A stretch of 39,511 nucleotides of DNA. Origin: Candidatus Aerophobota bacterium (GTDB taxonomy: Bacteria; Aerophobota; Aerophobia; Aerophobales; B47-G16). The notes below the pieces were generated by a model, which saw nothing but the letters and a program-made list of their open reading frames with translations, was not told the DNA's origin and searched no databases. The position numbers and the translations under genes are program-made. Positions 1-8,662 of this stretch are shown here, one piece after another. The DNA is taken from contig QMPZ01000003.1 of assembly GCA_003648815.1 (NCBI GenBank), positions 1-39,511 of the forward strand, given 5' to 3'. The number at the start of each line of letters is the position of its first letter. Position 1 is the stretch's first letter.

Positions 1-1531
1 CTCCCTGATCTTCCTCAACTCCTCTAATTTCATCTTGTTCCCTCAATTTTAAGGCAGGCCTAAAGTCTTGTATATTTCGAGTAACCTTACCCTGGCCTAC
101 CAGCATTTTCCATATTCTCTCTTTATCCTTGTTCTTCAAATAGTAGTCTATGTATTTTGCCGCCCTTTTGCCCGCTCCTGCTGCCGAAATTACTGTAGCT
201 GCTCCGGTAGTAACATCACCACCGGCAAACACGCCCACCTTTGTCGTGGCGCCTGTTTTTTCGTTGACCAGAATGGTCCCTCGGACCGGATCGACCTTCA
301 AACCCGATGTTGTCTTGGCTATCAGGGGAGAGGGAGCCTGTCCGATGGCTACCCCCACCGTATCTAAGGGCATCTCAAATTCGGAGCCTTCTATGGGAAT
401 GGGTCTTCTTCTTCCTGAGGAATCAGGTTCGCCTAAGCGCATCCTGATGAGCCTTGCCTTTCTCACCCAGCCGTCCTCGTCGCCGATGTATTCCACCGGG
501 GCAACAAGAAACACAAATTCTATTCCCTCCTCCTCGGCATTTTCTATCTCCTCAATCCTGGCGGGCATCTCATTCCTTGTCCTTCGGTAAAGTATACTTA
601 CCTTCTTTGCCCCCGCCCTTAGGGCAACCCTTGCCGAGTCCATGGCTACATTTCCTCCACCAATCACGCCAACTTTTTTGCCGACCTTAACGGGGGTGTC
701 ATATTCGGGAAACTTATATGCCTTCATCAAGTTCATCCTCGTCAAAAACTCGTTGGCGGAGTAAATGCCCAAAAGATTTTCTCCAGGAATATGCATAAAT
801 CTCGGAAGACCCGCACCAGTCCCTATGAACACAGCTTCGTACCCATCCTCATTCATGAGCTCATCAACTCTCCTCGTCCTGCCCACAAAGAAATTGGTAA
901 CTATCCTCACCCCCAAGGACTTAATGTAATCTATCTCCCTTTTCACAATCTCCTTGGGCAACCTGAACTCGGGAATACCGTAGACGAGAACTCCTCCTGG
1001 AACATGAAGGGACTCAAAAATGGTGACGGAATAGCCCTTTTTGCTGAGTTCGCTTGCGCACACGAGACTGGCAGGTCCTGAACCAATCACTGCCACCTTT
1101 CTTCCATGAGAGGACTTTGAGGAGGGAGGAGCTGGGTCATTCTTCCTCGCCTCATGGTCGGCGACAAACCTCTCCAGCCTTCCAATGGCTACGGGTGCTC
1201 CTTTACGGGATAAAATACAGCTCTTCTCGCACTGGTCCTCCTGGGGACAAACCCTTCCACAGACCGCCGGAAGGGGATTGTTTTCCTTTATCAGCTTAGC
1301 TGCTTCCAAGAATTTTCCTTCCTTTATCTTTTTGATAAAGCCGGGTATATCAACCTCCACAGGACATCCCTTTACACAGGAAGGATTGCGGCATTGAAGG
1401 CACCTGTTTGCCTCCTCTAACGCCTCTTCCTCCGTATAGCCCAGGGCAACTTCATCAAAACTTTTTATCCTTTCCTGGGGCTGTCTTTTCCTCATAGGAG
1501 TTCTTTTTAGGATAAGCTTTTTGCTGCCCAT
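1..1531 (-). CDS. nfnB: NfnB-type large subunit of NADH-dependent ferredoxin:NADP+ oxidoreductase (GltD/SudA family), C-terminus cut by the window edge
   Basis: The frame is open from an ATG at 1531 to the left edge (510 codons) with no stop, so the C-terminus is missing. The N-terminal domain has two cysteine sets (C44, C47, C52, C56 and C91, C95, C101, C105) as in the two [4Fe-4S] clusters of glutamate-synthase beta-like proteins. Two dinucleotide folds follow: VIGSGPA near 148-154 for FAD and VIGGGNVAMD near 289-298 for NAD(P), and then a closing FAGGD motif near 435. The preceding gene is a clear NfnA and its stop codon directly abuts this start, so the NfnAB complex (cytoplasmic, reversible electron bifurcation between NADH, ferredoxin and NADPH) is the best call. 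A sulfide dehydrogenase or glutamate synthase role is the alternative. The usual family end (AAKYIDYYLKNK, ~467) is followed by at least 40 more residues, which is longer than typical members. Confidence 0.85.
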   Translation of the reverse strand, partial: MGSKKLILKRTPMRKRQPQERIKSFDEVALGYTEEEALEEANRCLQCRNPSCVKGCPVEVDIPGFIKKIKEGKFLEAAKLIKENNPLPAVCGRVCPQEDQCEKSCILSRKGAPVAIGRLERFVADHEARKNDPAPPSSKSSHGRKVAVIGSGPASLVCASELSKKGYSVTIFESLHVPGGVLVYGIPEFRLPKEIVKREIDYIKSLGVRIVTNFFVGRTRRVDELMNEDGYEAVFIGTGAGLPRFMHIPGENLLGIYSANEFLTRMNLMKAYKFPEYDTPVKVGKKVGVIGGGNVAMDSARVALRAGAKKVSILYRRTRNEMPARIEEIENAEEEGIEFVFLVAPVEYIGDEDGWVRKARLIRMRLGEPDSSGRRRPIPIEGSEFEMPLDTVGVAIGQAPSPLIAKTTSGLKVDPVRGTILVNEKTGATTKVGVFAGGDVTTGAATVISAAGAGKRAAKYIDYYLKNKDKERIWKMLVGQGKVTRNIQDFRPALKLREQDEIRGVEEDQG

Positions 1532-2374
1532 TTACTTACCCCTGTTTATGTTCTTCTCGAACCTGTCGAGGGAAATTTTTTCTTCCTCTTCATACATCCT
1601 CAACCTCTTCATGAGAAGGTCGAAGTTAACCTTATGAGCATCAAACTCAGGTCCATCCACGCAGGCAAACTTCGTCTCTCCGCCTATTTCGACTCTACAG
1701 GATCCACACATTCCCGTCCCATCGACCATTATTGGATTTAGGGAGACTATCGTCTTTATCTTGTATTTTCTCGTCAAATCAGAAGCTGCCTTCATCATCG
1801 GAACAGGACCCACGGCAAAGACCCTGTCTATCCTCCTGCCTTCCTCGAGGAATTTTTTTAAAAGATCGGTGACGAATCCCTTGACCCCCTTGGAGCCGTC
1901 ATCGGTGGTGACGTAGTACTCGTCGCTTAACTTTTTAAGCTCATCTTCTAAGAGGAGAAGTTTTTCGTTTCTTGCTCCGTTGATCGTGATGACGTAATTG
2001 CCTGCCTCCTTCAAAGCTTTAAGGAGAGGATAAAGCACTGCGGTGCCGAATCCACCTCCTAATGCCGCGATGGTGCCAAAATTTTCAATCTCCGTGGGGT
2101 TTCCCAAGGGTCCCAAAAGGTCCGATATGTTATCACCCACTTTAAGGAGGGAAAGGTATTTCGTGGTCTTTCCCACTACCTGAAAGATGATGCTCACCGT
2201 GCCCTTTTCTTTGTCGGTATCTGCAAGGGTGAGGGGAATCCTTTCCCCCTCTTCATACGCTCTCAGGATAACAAATTGTCCAGGCCTGGCAGACCTGGCG
2301 ACATGGGGAGCCTCTATGACAAATAGGTTTGATCCTGGCCCCAGCGTCCTTTTTTCTAATATCCTGTAGCCCAT
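1532..2374 (-). CDS. nfnA: NfnA-type small subunit (FAD/NAD-binding, [2Fe-2S]) of ferredoxin:NADP+ oxidoreductase
   Basis: The 280-residue protein has the ferredoxin-reductase layout. An FAD-binding barrel carries ERIPLTLAD (44-52), a NAD-binding fold carries GGGFGTAVLYP (106-116), and a C-terminal [2Fe-2S] site follows. Its ligands appear to be D218, C223, C226 and C238. This one-Asp, three-Cys pattern is known for the NfnA cluster of Thermotoga and supports Nfn over a dihydroorotate dehydrogenase subunit. The start has an AAGGAGG ribosome site. A promoter lies about 45 bp upstream of the start, and nfnB begins at the very next base after the stop. Together the two subunits would balance NADH, NADPH and reduced ferredoxin in an anaerobe. 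Confidence 0.86.
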   Translation of the reverse strand: MGYRILEKRTLGPGSNLFVIEAPHVARSARPGQFVILRAYEEGERIPLTLADTDKEKGTVSIIFQVVGKTTKYLSLLKVGDNISDLLGPLGNPTEIENFGTIAALGGGFGTAVLYPLLKALKEAGNYVITINGARNEKLLLLEDELKKLSDEYYVTTDDGSKGVKGFVTDLLKKFLEEGRRIDRVFAVGPVPMMKAASDLTRKYKIKTIVSLNPIMVDGTGMCGSCRVEIGGETKFACVDGPEFDAHKVNFDLLMKRLRMYEEEEKISLDRFEKNINRGK

Positions 2375-2419
2375 AGCCAGTGCCTCCTTGCGCTTTCAAT
2401 GTTGGACTACCTCCTATTC

Positions 2420-2446
2420 ATTATATTAACAGGAAATTGCCTTCAA
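2420..2446 (-). promoter_or_regulatory. Probable promoter of nfnAB
   Basis: On the minus strand a perfect TATAAT (2425-2420) lies 15 bp downstream of TTGAAG (2446-2441). The transcript would start near 2412 and give a leader of about 38 nt that ends in the AAGGAGG site of nfnA. The short spacer is the weak point. No other promoter is evident in the 250-bp gap after hslU. Confidence 0.5.
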
Positions 2447-2473
2447 GTATTTGTTGAATTTTATGGTCAAGGG

Positions 2474-2584
2474 TTAGTCCAGATTCGGCAAATTCTTCTT
2501 CAAAGCAGCCAACACTTCAAATCTGGACATAGTTTTTGATGACCAGGAAAGCTCATTAAAATAAAACAAAAATTTACCAAACAT
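2474..2584 (-). CDS. Possible 36-codon ORF or gene remnant upstream of nfnA
   Basis: The 2375-2625 gap is the largest between same-strand genes in the left half. It contains a 36-codon frame with a basic, leucine-rich end (VLAALKKNLPNLD). After the stop the same frame continues open for 15 codons. I do not recognise it. No ribosome site sits at a usual distance from its ATG, so it could be a decayed gene, a transposon relic or chance. It overlaps the 9-bp inverted repeat at 2477-2528. Confidence 0.15.
   Translation of the reverse strand: MFGKFLFYFNELSWSSKTMSRFEVLAALKKNLPNLD
2477..2528. repeat. 9-bp perfect inverted repeat, 34-nt spacer, between hslU and nfnA
   Basis: GTCCAGATT at 2477-2485 is exactly complementary to AATCTGGAC at 2520-2528. 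Neither side has a T-run, so it is not an ordinary terminator. It lies about 30 bp upstream of the proposed nfnA -35 box and could be an operator or the ends of a relic. Confidence 0.4.
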
Positions 2585-2625
2585 CCTTACTATGGTTGCC
2601 CCAACAGCATACTTGAACGCTCAAA

Positions 2626-3978
2626 TTAAAGGATATATCGGGACAGGTCCTCACTTTCCACTATGTCCTTTAACCTCTCCCTGACATATTTGGCGGTGAT
2701 GGTAAAGGATTTTCCCTTCATATACGGAGCCTCAAAGGAAATTTCCTCCAATAGCTTTTCCATAACCGTATGCAGCCTCCTTGCTCCAATATCCTCCGTC
2801 CGCTCATTGACCAGAAAGGCTAAGGAGGCAATTTCCCTAATTGCCTCCTCCTCAAATACGAGATCTACCCCCTCTGTCTTCATTAAGGCCTGAGACTGTT
2901 TTATTAAGGCATTTTTCGGCTCGGTTAATATCCTCTCAAAATCCTTCTGGTTAAGCCTTTTTAGCTCTACTCGGATGGGAAATCTTCCCTGAAGTTCGGG
3001 AATTAAATCAGAAGGGGAGACATCATGGAAAGTCCCCGCAGCTATGAAGAGGATGTGGTCAGTCTTGACGGCTCCATAGCGAGTAATTACCGTTGTTCCC
3101 TCCACGATGGGCAAAAGGTCCCTTTGCACACCTTCTCGGGAGACATCGGCTTTATTTATTCCTCCTCCGGCGATCTTGTCTATCTCGTCGATGAATATTA
3201 TCCCCGAGTTTTCCACCCTCCGCAGGGCTTCCTCGACGACCTTATCTCTGTCGATAAGTTTCTGAGCCTCCTCTTCGGTGATGATCTGACGGGCTTCTTT
3301 GATGGGAACCTTTCTTTTCCTTAACCGTTTAGGAAACATATCGCCCAACATATCCTGAAAGTTCATTCCCAACTGTTCTGCACCGGCACTGCTGAATATT
3401 TCTATCATCGGGACGAACTTCTCCGCCATCTGTATCTCAACTAATCTGTCCTCCAATTCCTTGTTCCTGAGTTTCGCCCTCAGCTTCTCCCTCGCCTTTC
3501 TCGCCTTCTCCACTCTCTCGTTCTTCTCATCATCCCTCTCCGATGGACTTGTCCGGGGAAGGGGCAGAAGAATGTCCAATAGCCTCTCCTCGGCAAGTTC
3601 CTTTGCCTTCTCCCTTACCCGCTTCATCATCTCCATCCTCACCGTGTGGACCGCTACATTGGTCAGATCCCTGACCATGGATTCCACATCTCTACCCACA
3701 TAGCCCACCTCAGTGTACTTACTCGCCTCAACTTTTAAAAAAGGAGCCTGAGCCAGCTGAGCTAATCTCCGGGCAATCTCCGTCTTTCCCACCCCGGTAG
3801 GCCCTATCATGATAATGTTCTTGGGGGCAACTTCGTCACGAAGTTTGGCGGGTAGTTTCTGACGACGCCAGCGGTTTCGCAAGGCGATGGCTACAGCGCG
3901 CTTGGCTTCCTTCTGTCCAATGATGTATTTGTCGAGCTCCTTTACGATATTCTTAGGAGTGAGCCATTTTTCCCTCAT
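2626..3978 (-). CDS. hslU: HslU, ATPase and unfoldase subunit of the HslVU protease
   Basis: This is the AAA+ ring that unfolds substrates and feeds them to HslV in the cytoplasm. Visible landmarks are Walker A GPTGVGKT (59-66), the pore loop GYVG (92-95), a charged coiled I-domain (about 110-240), Walker [11 protein letters not shown] (260-269) and the arginine-finger region LQGRF (329-333). The C-terminal tail is SEDLSRYIL, the segment that docks into HslV. The length of 450 is normal. The start at 3978 directly follows the hslV stop codon with no spacer, and its ribosome site (GAGGAG) lies in the end of hslV. It is the last gene of the long lysS-hslU run. Confidence 0.97.
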   Translation of the reverse strand: MREKWLTPKNIVKELDKYIIGQKEAKRAVAIALRNRWRRQKLPAKLRDEVAPKNIIMIGPTGVGKTEIARRLAQLAQAPFLKVEASKYTEVGYVGRDVESMVRDLTNVAVHTVRMEMMKRVREKAKELAEERLLDILLPLPRTSPSERDDEKNERVEKARKAREKLRAKLRNKELEDRLVEIQMAEKFVPMIEIFSSAGAEQLGMNFQDMLGDMFPKRLRKRKVPIKEARQIITEEEAQKLIDRDKVVEEALRRVENSGIIFIDEIDKIAGGGINKADVSREGVQRDLLPIVEGTTVITRYGAVKTDHILFIAAGTFHDVSPSDLIPELQGRFPIRVELKRLNQKDFERILTEPKNALIKQSQALMKTEGVDLVFEEEAIREIASLAFLVNERTEDIGARRLHTVMEKLLEEISFEAPYMKGKSFTITAKYVRERLKDIVESEDLSRYIL

Positions 3979-4506
3979 TTATAACTCCTCAATGGTGATC
4001 TGGTCGTTGGTATAAATGCAGAGAGAGGCAGTTATGTGCATAGCAATCTCGACAACTTTTCGAGGTGGAAAATCAGTATGTTCTGCCAGAGCTCGAGCGG
4101 CCGCCATGGCATATCCTGCACCTGAGCCAATGGCCACCACCCGCTCATCGGGTTCAATTACATCGCCACTTCCCGAAATGACCAGGGTCCTTTCCCTGTT
4201 GGCCACGATCATCAAGGCCTCCAGCCTTCTCAAGACCTTATCTTGCCTCCAATCCTTGGCCAACTCCAGGGAGGCGCGGGCAAGATTTCCTTGATACTGT
4301 TCAATTTTCTTCTCGAATTTTTCAAAAAGGGTAAGAGCATCAGCCACTGCTCCGGCAAATCCCGCCAGAACAGTTCCCCTGTAGAGCTTTCTTATCTTCT
4401 GAGCTCTTTGCTTCATAATTATGTTCTCAAAGGTGACCTGTCCATCTCCTCCGATGGCCACCTTATCCTTATCCCTGACCGCTAATATGGTGGTAGAATG
4501 AATCAT
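3979..4506 (-). CDS. hslV: HslV, peptidase subunit of the HslVU protease
   Basis: This is a proteasome-like threonine peptidase that forms the core of HslVU. The nucleophile is Thr5 after a four-residue leader (MIHS), which must be removed to expose it. Counting from that threonine, the family's Lys33 falls on K37 and Asp17 on D21, both present. The GGDGQVTF motif is at 19-26. The length of 175 is usual. It starts 1 bp after the xer stop and hslU follows without a gap, so the two subunits are translated together. Confidence 0.97.
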   Translation of the reverse strand: MIHSTTILAVRDKDKVAIGGDGQVTFENIIMKQRAQKIRKLYRGTVLAGFAGAVADALTLFEKFEKKIEQYQGNLARASLELAKDWRQDKVLRRLEALMIVANRERTLVISGSGDVIEPDERVVAIGSGAGYAMAAARALAEHTDFPPRKVVEIAMHITASLCIYTNDQITIEEL

Positions 4507-4507
4507 C

Positions 4508-5383
4508 TTAAGCTCTCGGATGAGACTTTTGGTAAACCTCCTTTAGCCTGCGAGGAGTTATATGGGTATAAATCTGAGTGGTGGAAAGCCTCTCATGTCC
4601 TAACAGCTCCTGAACGACCCTAAGGTCTGCCCCCCGATTCAAAAGATGGGTGGCGAAGGAATGACGCATCGTGTGAGGAGTGACCCGTTTGGAGATTTCC
4701 GCCAGAGCAAGGTAATCCTTTAGTTTTCTTCTTATCGCTGTCTCAGACAGCCTCCTTCCAAATCTGTTCAAAAAAACAGCCTCCTCCCCCGCCTTCACCT
4801 TCTCCTTCCTTTTCCTTAAATAGTCGGCTAAAGCCTCTATGGCATACCTTCCTAAGGGAATCATCCTTTCCTTGCCTCCTTTTCCCTTTACCCTTACCAC
4901 CTCTTCTGAAAGGTCCAAATCATCTAAATTTAAACCAACTATCTCGGCTATCCTCATACCAGTTGCGTACAAAAGTTCCAGAATAGCTTTATCTCTGCAA
5001 CGAAAAAAGTCCTCTCCTTCCACCTTCTCCAGGAGGGACTTTACCTCATCTTCCTCTAAGAAAGAGGGAATCCTTTTATCCAGCTTGGGACTGCGCAGGT
5101 TAGCCAGAAGAAAAGAGGCAAGGTGTCCCTTAGAATAAAGATAATGGAAAAAACAACGAAGGGCTGCTACCCGTCGAGCAAGGGTTGACTTCGTCATTCC
5201 TTTTTCCTGAAGCTTTCTTAAATACCTTCGGGCAAGGGAGTAGTCCACCTCTTCTACATCTTTGTGTATGGAGCTTAAATATTTTCCAAAATCCCTGATA
5301 TCGCTCAGATAAGCCTTAATCGTCTGAGGAGAAAGGCTTTTCTCATTTTTCAGGTACTGAGTAAACTGGCTCAGAAACTTCAT
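4508..5383 (-). CDS. xerC: Tyrosine recombinase of the XerC/XerD family
   Basis: The protein (291 residues) has an N-terminal SAM-like core-binding domain (about 1-85) and a C-terminal catalytic domain. All family residues are present: R144 (TGMR), K168, H237 and R240 (HTMRH), H263 (LLGHE) and the nucleophile Y272 (IYTH). Xer proteins resolve chromosome dimers at dif during division. The position between topA and hslV matches codV/xerC of Bacillus, which favours XerC, but XerD cannot be excluded because no second Xer is in the window. The start overlaps the end of topA by 41 bp. Confidence 0.9.
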   Translation of the reverse strand: MKFLSQFTQYLKNEKSLSPQTIKAYLSDIRDFGKYLSSIHKDVEEVDYSLARRYLRKLQEKGMTKSTLARRVAALRCFFHYLYSKGHLASFLLANLRSPKLDKRIPSFLEEDEVKSLLEKVEGEDFFRCRDKAILELLYATGMRIAEIVGLNLDDLDLSEEVVRVKGKGGKERMIPLGRYAIEALADYLRKRKEKVKAGEEAVFLNRFGRRLSETAIRRKLKDYLALAEISKRVTPHTMRHSFATHLLNRGADLRVVQELLGHERLSTTQIYTHITPRRLKEVYQKSHPRA

Positions 5384-7499
5384 TCTTCCTAACTCTCCTT
5401 CTCATGATCTTAATAAGGACGCTGTCCATTCTCTTTTCCTCTATTATATAATCATCGACTTTTTTGTCACATTTAGGACACCTTATCTGACCCTTGATCT
5501 TCACCAGATAAGGATTTTTGCAATAAGGACACTCCTCCTTTAAAGGCTCGCCTTCCAGGACGAACTCACATTGAGGAAATTTTGAACATCCATAAAAGAC
5601 TTTCCCATCCCTGGATGTCCTCTGTATTATCTCTCCGTCACAACCACGGGAAGGACATCTTATCCCCGTGCTCCTGACAAGAGGTCTGGTGTTCTTGCAA
5701 TCAGGATAGTTAGAGCAGGCCAAGAACTCCCCGTATCGACCAAACTTGAGGACCATCTTCGCCCCGCACTTCTCACATTTAAAGCTTTCCACTTCCAGAC
5801 CATCCCTTTTCACATTCTTCATCTCCTCCTCGGCCTTTTTCAGGTCCTTCTTGAAACACTCATAAAACTCCTCTACCAGCGCCGTCCATTTTTTCTCCCC
5901 CTGCTCGACTATGTCCAGTCCCTCCTCCATTTGAGCGGTAAACCCCGTATCGATGATGGTAGAAAAGCTTCTCTTCAGAAGTTCGGTCACCACCCTCGCC
6001 AAGGGCGTGGGGACGAGCTTGCCTTTTTCCTCCTTTACGTAACCTCTCTCCTTGATGGTGGAGATGATGGGTGCATAAGTACTTGGCCTGCCTATTCCCT
6101 TCTCCTCCAATGTCTTTATAAGAGTAGCCTGAGTATAACGAGAAGGGGGTTGAGTAAAGCATTGTTTTAAGACAAGTTCCTTTAATTTTAAGACAGAGCC
6201 TTTCCTGAGCGGGGGAAGATCTTCCTTCTCCTCAACCCTTTCCCTGTAAATCAGGGTAAAGCCAGGAAACTCAACTTTTCTGCTCTCAGCCCTGAAAAGA
6301 AAAGGTCCTCCTTTGATGTCCACGCTGACCACCTTAAGGATCATCTCCCTCATCTGTGAGGCAACAAATTTCCTCCAGATTAAATCGTAGAGCTTAAAAT
6401 GATCCTGGGAGAGATACGGCTTCACCTTATCCGGAGTCCTCCAGATACTGGTGGGTCTTATCGCCTCATGAGCATCCTGGCTGGATTTTCTGTTTTTATA
6501 TTGAGGTATATCCTTCGGCAAGAACTCCTCTCCCAGCTCCTTTCTCAGGTACTTTCTTGCCTCCTCCTGGGCCTCCTTAGCCACCCTCACCGAATCCGTC
6601 CTCATGTAAGTGATCAATCCCACCCTGCCCTCACCTCCGATTTCCTGTCCTTCATATAGCTCCTGGGCTATCCTCATCGTCTTGTTAGCAGAAAACCCTA
6701 ATCGAGACCATGCTGCCTGCTGCAGGGTGCTGGTGATAAAAGGAGGGGAGGGAAATCTTCTTTTTTCCTCTTCCTTCACCTTATCTACACGGCATCTTTC
6801 TTTCCTTACCCTCTCGATAACTTCTCTCACTTTACCTTCACTCTTTATAGCTACCTTTTTTCCATCAATCTGAGCTAACTTTGCCTCTAAAATAGCTTTC
6901 TTTCTCAAGGGGGCAAATTTAGCCAAAACTGTCCAGTACTCCTGGGGATTGAATTCCTCAATTTCCTTCTCTCGCTCGCAAATCAACCTCACCGCCACCG
7001 ATTGAACTCTTCCTGCTGAAAGTCCTCTTCTTACCTTTTTCCACAAAAGAGGAGAAAGCTTATAGCCCACCAACCTATCCAAAACCCTTCTTCCCTGTTG
7101 AGCCTCTACCTTATTGAGGTCGATCTGAGAAGGATTTTCTATGGCCTTCTGAATTGCTCCTTTCGTTATCTGATTGAAGATAACCCTCACCGCTTTTTTA
7201 TGATTTAGCTCCTGAGAAAGATGCCAGGAAATGGCTTCACCTTCCCTGTCCATATCGGTGGCCAGATAAATTCGTTTTGCCTTTTGGCTCAGCTTCTTAA
7301 GTTTTTCCACAATCTTTTCCTTGCCAGGAATGATCTGGTAGGTAGGCTTAAACCCATTTTTTATGTCCACCCCTAAGCGGTTCTCCGGCAAATCCTTTAT
7401 GTGTCCGTAACAGGATTCCACCTGAAAGGCTTTGCCGAGAAACCTGTTTATGGTCTTAGCTTTGGCCGGAGACTCTACAATGACTAAATTCTTAGACAT
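5343..7499 (-). CDS. topA: DNA topoisomerase I (type IA)
   Basis: The enzyme relaxes negative supercoils through a 5'-phosphotyrosine link. The TOPRIM domain starts with LVIVESPAKAK and has E9 and the acidic triad D82, D84, E86 (TDMDREGE). The catalytic tyrosine is Y298 in GLITYMRTDS. Three C-terminal four-cysteine zinc modules follow after about residue 580: CEKCGAKM...CSNYPDC, CPSRGC...CSKFPQC and CPYC...CPKC. The total of 718 residues is usual for this subgroup. It lies between dprA (5 bp) and xerC (overlap), as in the Firmicutes order but without trmFO. Confidence 0.97.
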   Translation of the reverse strand: MSKNLVIVESPAKAKTINRFLGKAFQVESCYGHIKDLPENRLGVDIKNGFKPTYQIIPGKEKIVEKLKKLSQKAKRIYLATDMDREGEAISWHLSQELNHKKAVRVIFNQITKGAIQKAIENPSQIDLNKVEAQQGRRVLDRLVGYKLSPLLWKKVRRGLSAGRVQSVAVRLICEREKEIEEFNPQEYWTVLAKFAPLRKKAILEAKLAQIDGKKVAIKSEGKVREVIERVRKERCRVDKVKEEEKRRFPSPPFITSTLQQAAWSRLGFSANKTMRIAQELYEGQEIGGEGRVGLITYMRTDSVRVAKEAQEEARKYLRKELGEEFLPKDIPQYKNRKSSQDAHEAIRPTSIWRTPDKVKPYLSQDHFKLYDLIWRKFVASQMREMILKVVSVDIKGGPFLFRAESRKVEFPGFTLIYRERVEEKEDLPPLRKGSVLKLKELVLKQCFTQPPSRYTQATLIKTLEEKGIGRPSTYAPIISTIKERGYVKEEKGKLVPTPLARVVTELLKRSFSTIIDTGFTAQMEEGLDIVEQGEKKWTALVEEFYECFKKDLKKAEEEMKNVKRDGLEVESFKCEKCGAKMVLKFGRYGEFLACSNYPDCKNTRPLVRSTGIRCPSRGCDGEIIQRTSRDGKVFYGCSKFPQCEFVLEGEPLKEECPYCKNPYLVKIKGQIRCPKCDKKVDDYIIEEKRMDSVLIKIMRRRVRKNEVSEPVYSVPEK

Positions 7500-7504
7500 A
7501 AGCC

Positions 7505-8608
7505 TTAACCTTTAACGAATAGTTTTCCGGGAAGCTCCCGTACCAAACCCTTTAACTGGAGGCCTACCAGGACTGCCGCTACCTTAGAGGCAGACATTCC
7601 GCTACCACTAATTATGAAATCGATATGGACGGGAACATCCTTTAATAAGGAAAAAATTTTTTTCTCCTCTAAAGAAAGAGACCTTTCCTTTTCCTCAGCT
7701 CTCTTCATCGCGGCTCGATCCTCACAAAGAGAAAAGCCCAGCTCTTCCATTACATCCTCGACACTTTCCACCAGCTTCGCCCCCTCTTTGATCAGGCGAT
7801 TTACTCCTTGACTTGTGGGACTGTTTATCTGTCCCGGAACCGCAAAGACCTCCCTTCCTTGTTCCAGGGCAAAGTCGACCGTGATCAAGGCTCCACTTCT
7901 TAAGGGAGCCTCCACCACCAGTACCCCCTTGCTTAAACCACTGATGATGCGATTACGCTGAGGAAAATTCGGTGCTTCAGGTAAGGTTCCAAGAGGAAAC
8001 TCAGAGACCACTGCTCCATTTTTGACGATTTCCTCCATCAGCTTTCTGTTCTCAGGGGGATAGACCACATCTATCCCACATCCGAGCACGGCAATGGTCC
8101 TTGCTCCTACCTCAAGGGCTCCCTGATGTGCTGCCGTATCAATGCCCCGGGCCATTCCACTGACGATGGTAACTCCCCTCCTTCCAAGGTCTCGAGCTAA
8201 CCTTCTGGCCGTAAGCCTTCCATAGGTAGTGGCTCTTCGAGTCCCCACTATGGCAACAGCATTCTCATCCTCCTTTTTCAGCTCACCTCTTACATAGAGG
8301 AGAAAGGGAGGATCGCTGATCGTTCTCAGGTTAACAGGATAAAGTGAATCCTGAAAGTTGACGAGAGTTATGCCCACTTCATCCATATACTCCAGGTCCT
8401 TTTCTACATCTACGCTTTCTCGAGCTCGAACTATGGAAAGGGCCACCTCCTTCCCTATTCCAGGAACCTCCATAAGTTTTTTTACTGAAGCAGAAAGAAC
8501 CTTTCCGGGAGATCCAAAATGCCTCACCAACTCACGACACCTCTTGGGACCAAGATGGGATACCTTGCTTAAAAGTATCCAATCCCTGTAGGAGTCTATA
8601 TGCCTCAT
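7505..8608 (-). CDS. dprA: DprA (Smf), DNA-processing protein and RecA loader
   Basis: DprA binds incoming single-stranded DNA during transformation and loads RecA. A helix-hairpin-helix N-terminus (VPGIGKE) precedes a Rossmann-like domain with VAIVGTRRAT, SGMARGIDTAAH and FPQRNRIISGLS. A C-terminal winged-helix segment follows. I place the start at the ATG at 8608, which has AGAGGAAA just upstream. An in-frame ATG at 8647 has no ribosome site and would add 13 atypical residues. It is located directly upstream of topA. It may serve recombination rather than uptake, since no other competence genes are visible. Confidence 0.93.
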   Translation of the reverse strand: MRHIDSYRDWILLSKVSHLGPKRCRELVRHFGSPGKVLSASVKKLMEVPGIGKEVALSIVRARESVDVEKDLEYMDEVGITLVNFQDSLYPVNLRTISDPPFLLYVRGELKKEDENAVAIVGTRRATTYGRLTARRLARDLGRRGVTIVSGMARGIDTAAHQGALEVGARTIAVLGCGIDVVYPPENRKLMEEIVKNGAVVSEFPLGTLPEAPNFPQRNRIISGLSKGVLVVEAPLRSGALITVDFALEQGREVFAVPGQINSPTSQGVNRLIKEGAKLVESVEDVMEELGFSLCEDRAAMKRAEEKERSLSLEEKKIFSLLKDVPVHIDFIISGSGMSASKVAAVLVGLQLKGLVRELPGKLFVKG

Positions 8609-8662
8609 ACTTTCCTCTCGACGCTTCGCTGCTTCCCCCGAGAGCATCTCATCTTGAATAAT

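Noticed and set aside
150-590. 146-codon open frame on the plus strand at the left edge
   Set aside because: The minus strand here encodes the conserved NfnB protein, which is open to the edge; the plus frame is its shadow.
2585-2625. Terminator after hslU
   Set aside because: Only very short self-complementary pieces and no T-run on the minus strand; I cannot support a terminator.
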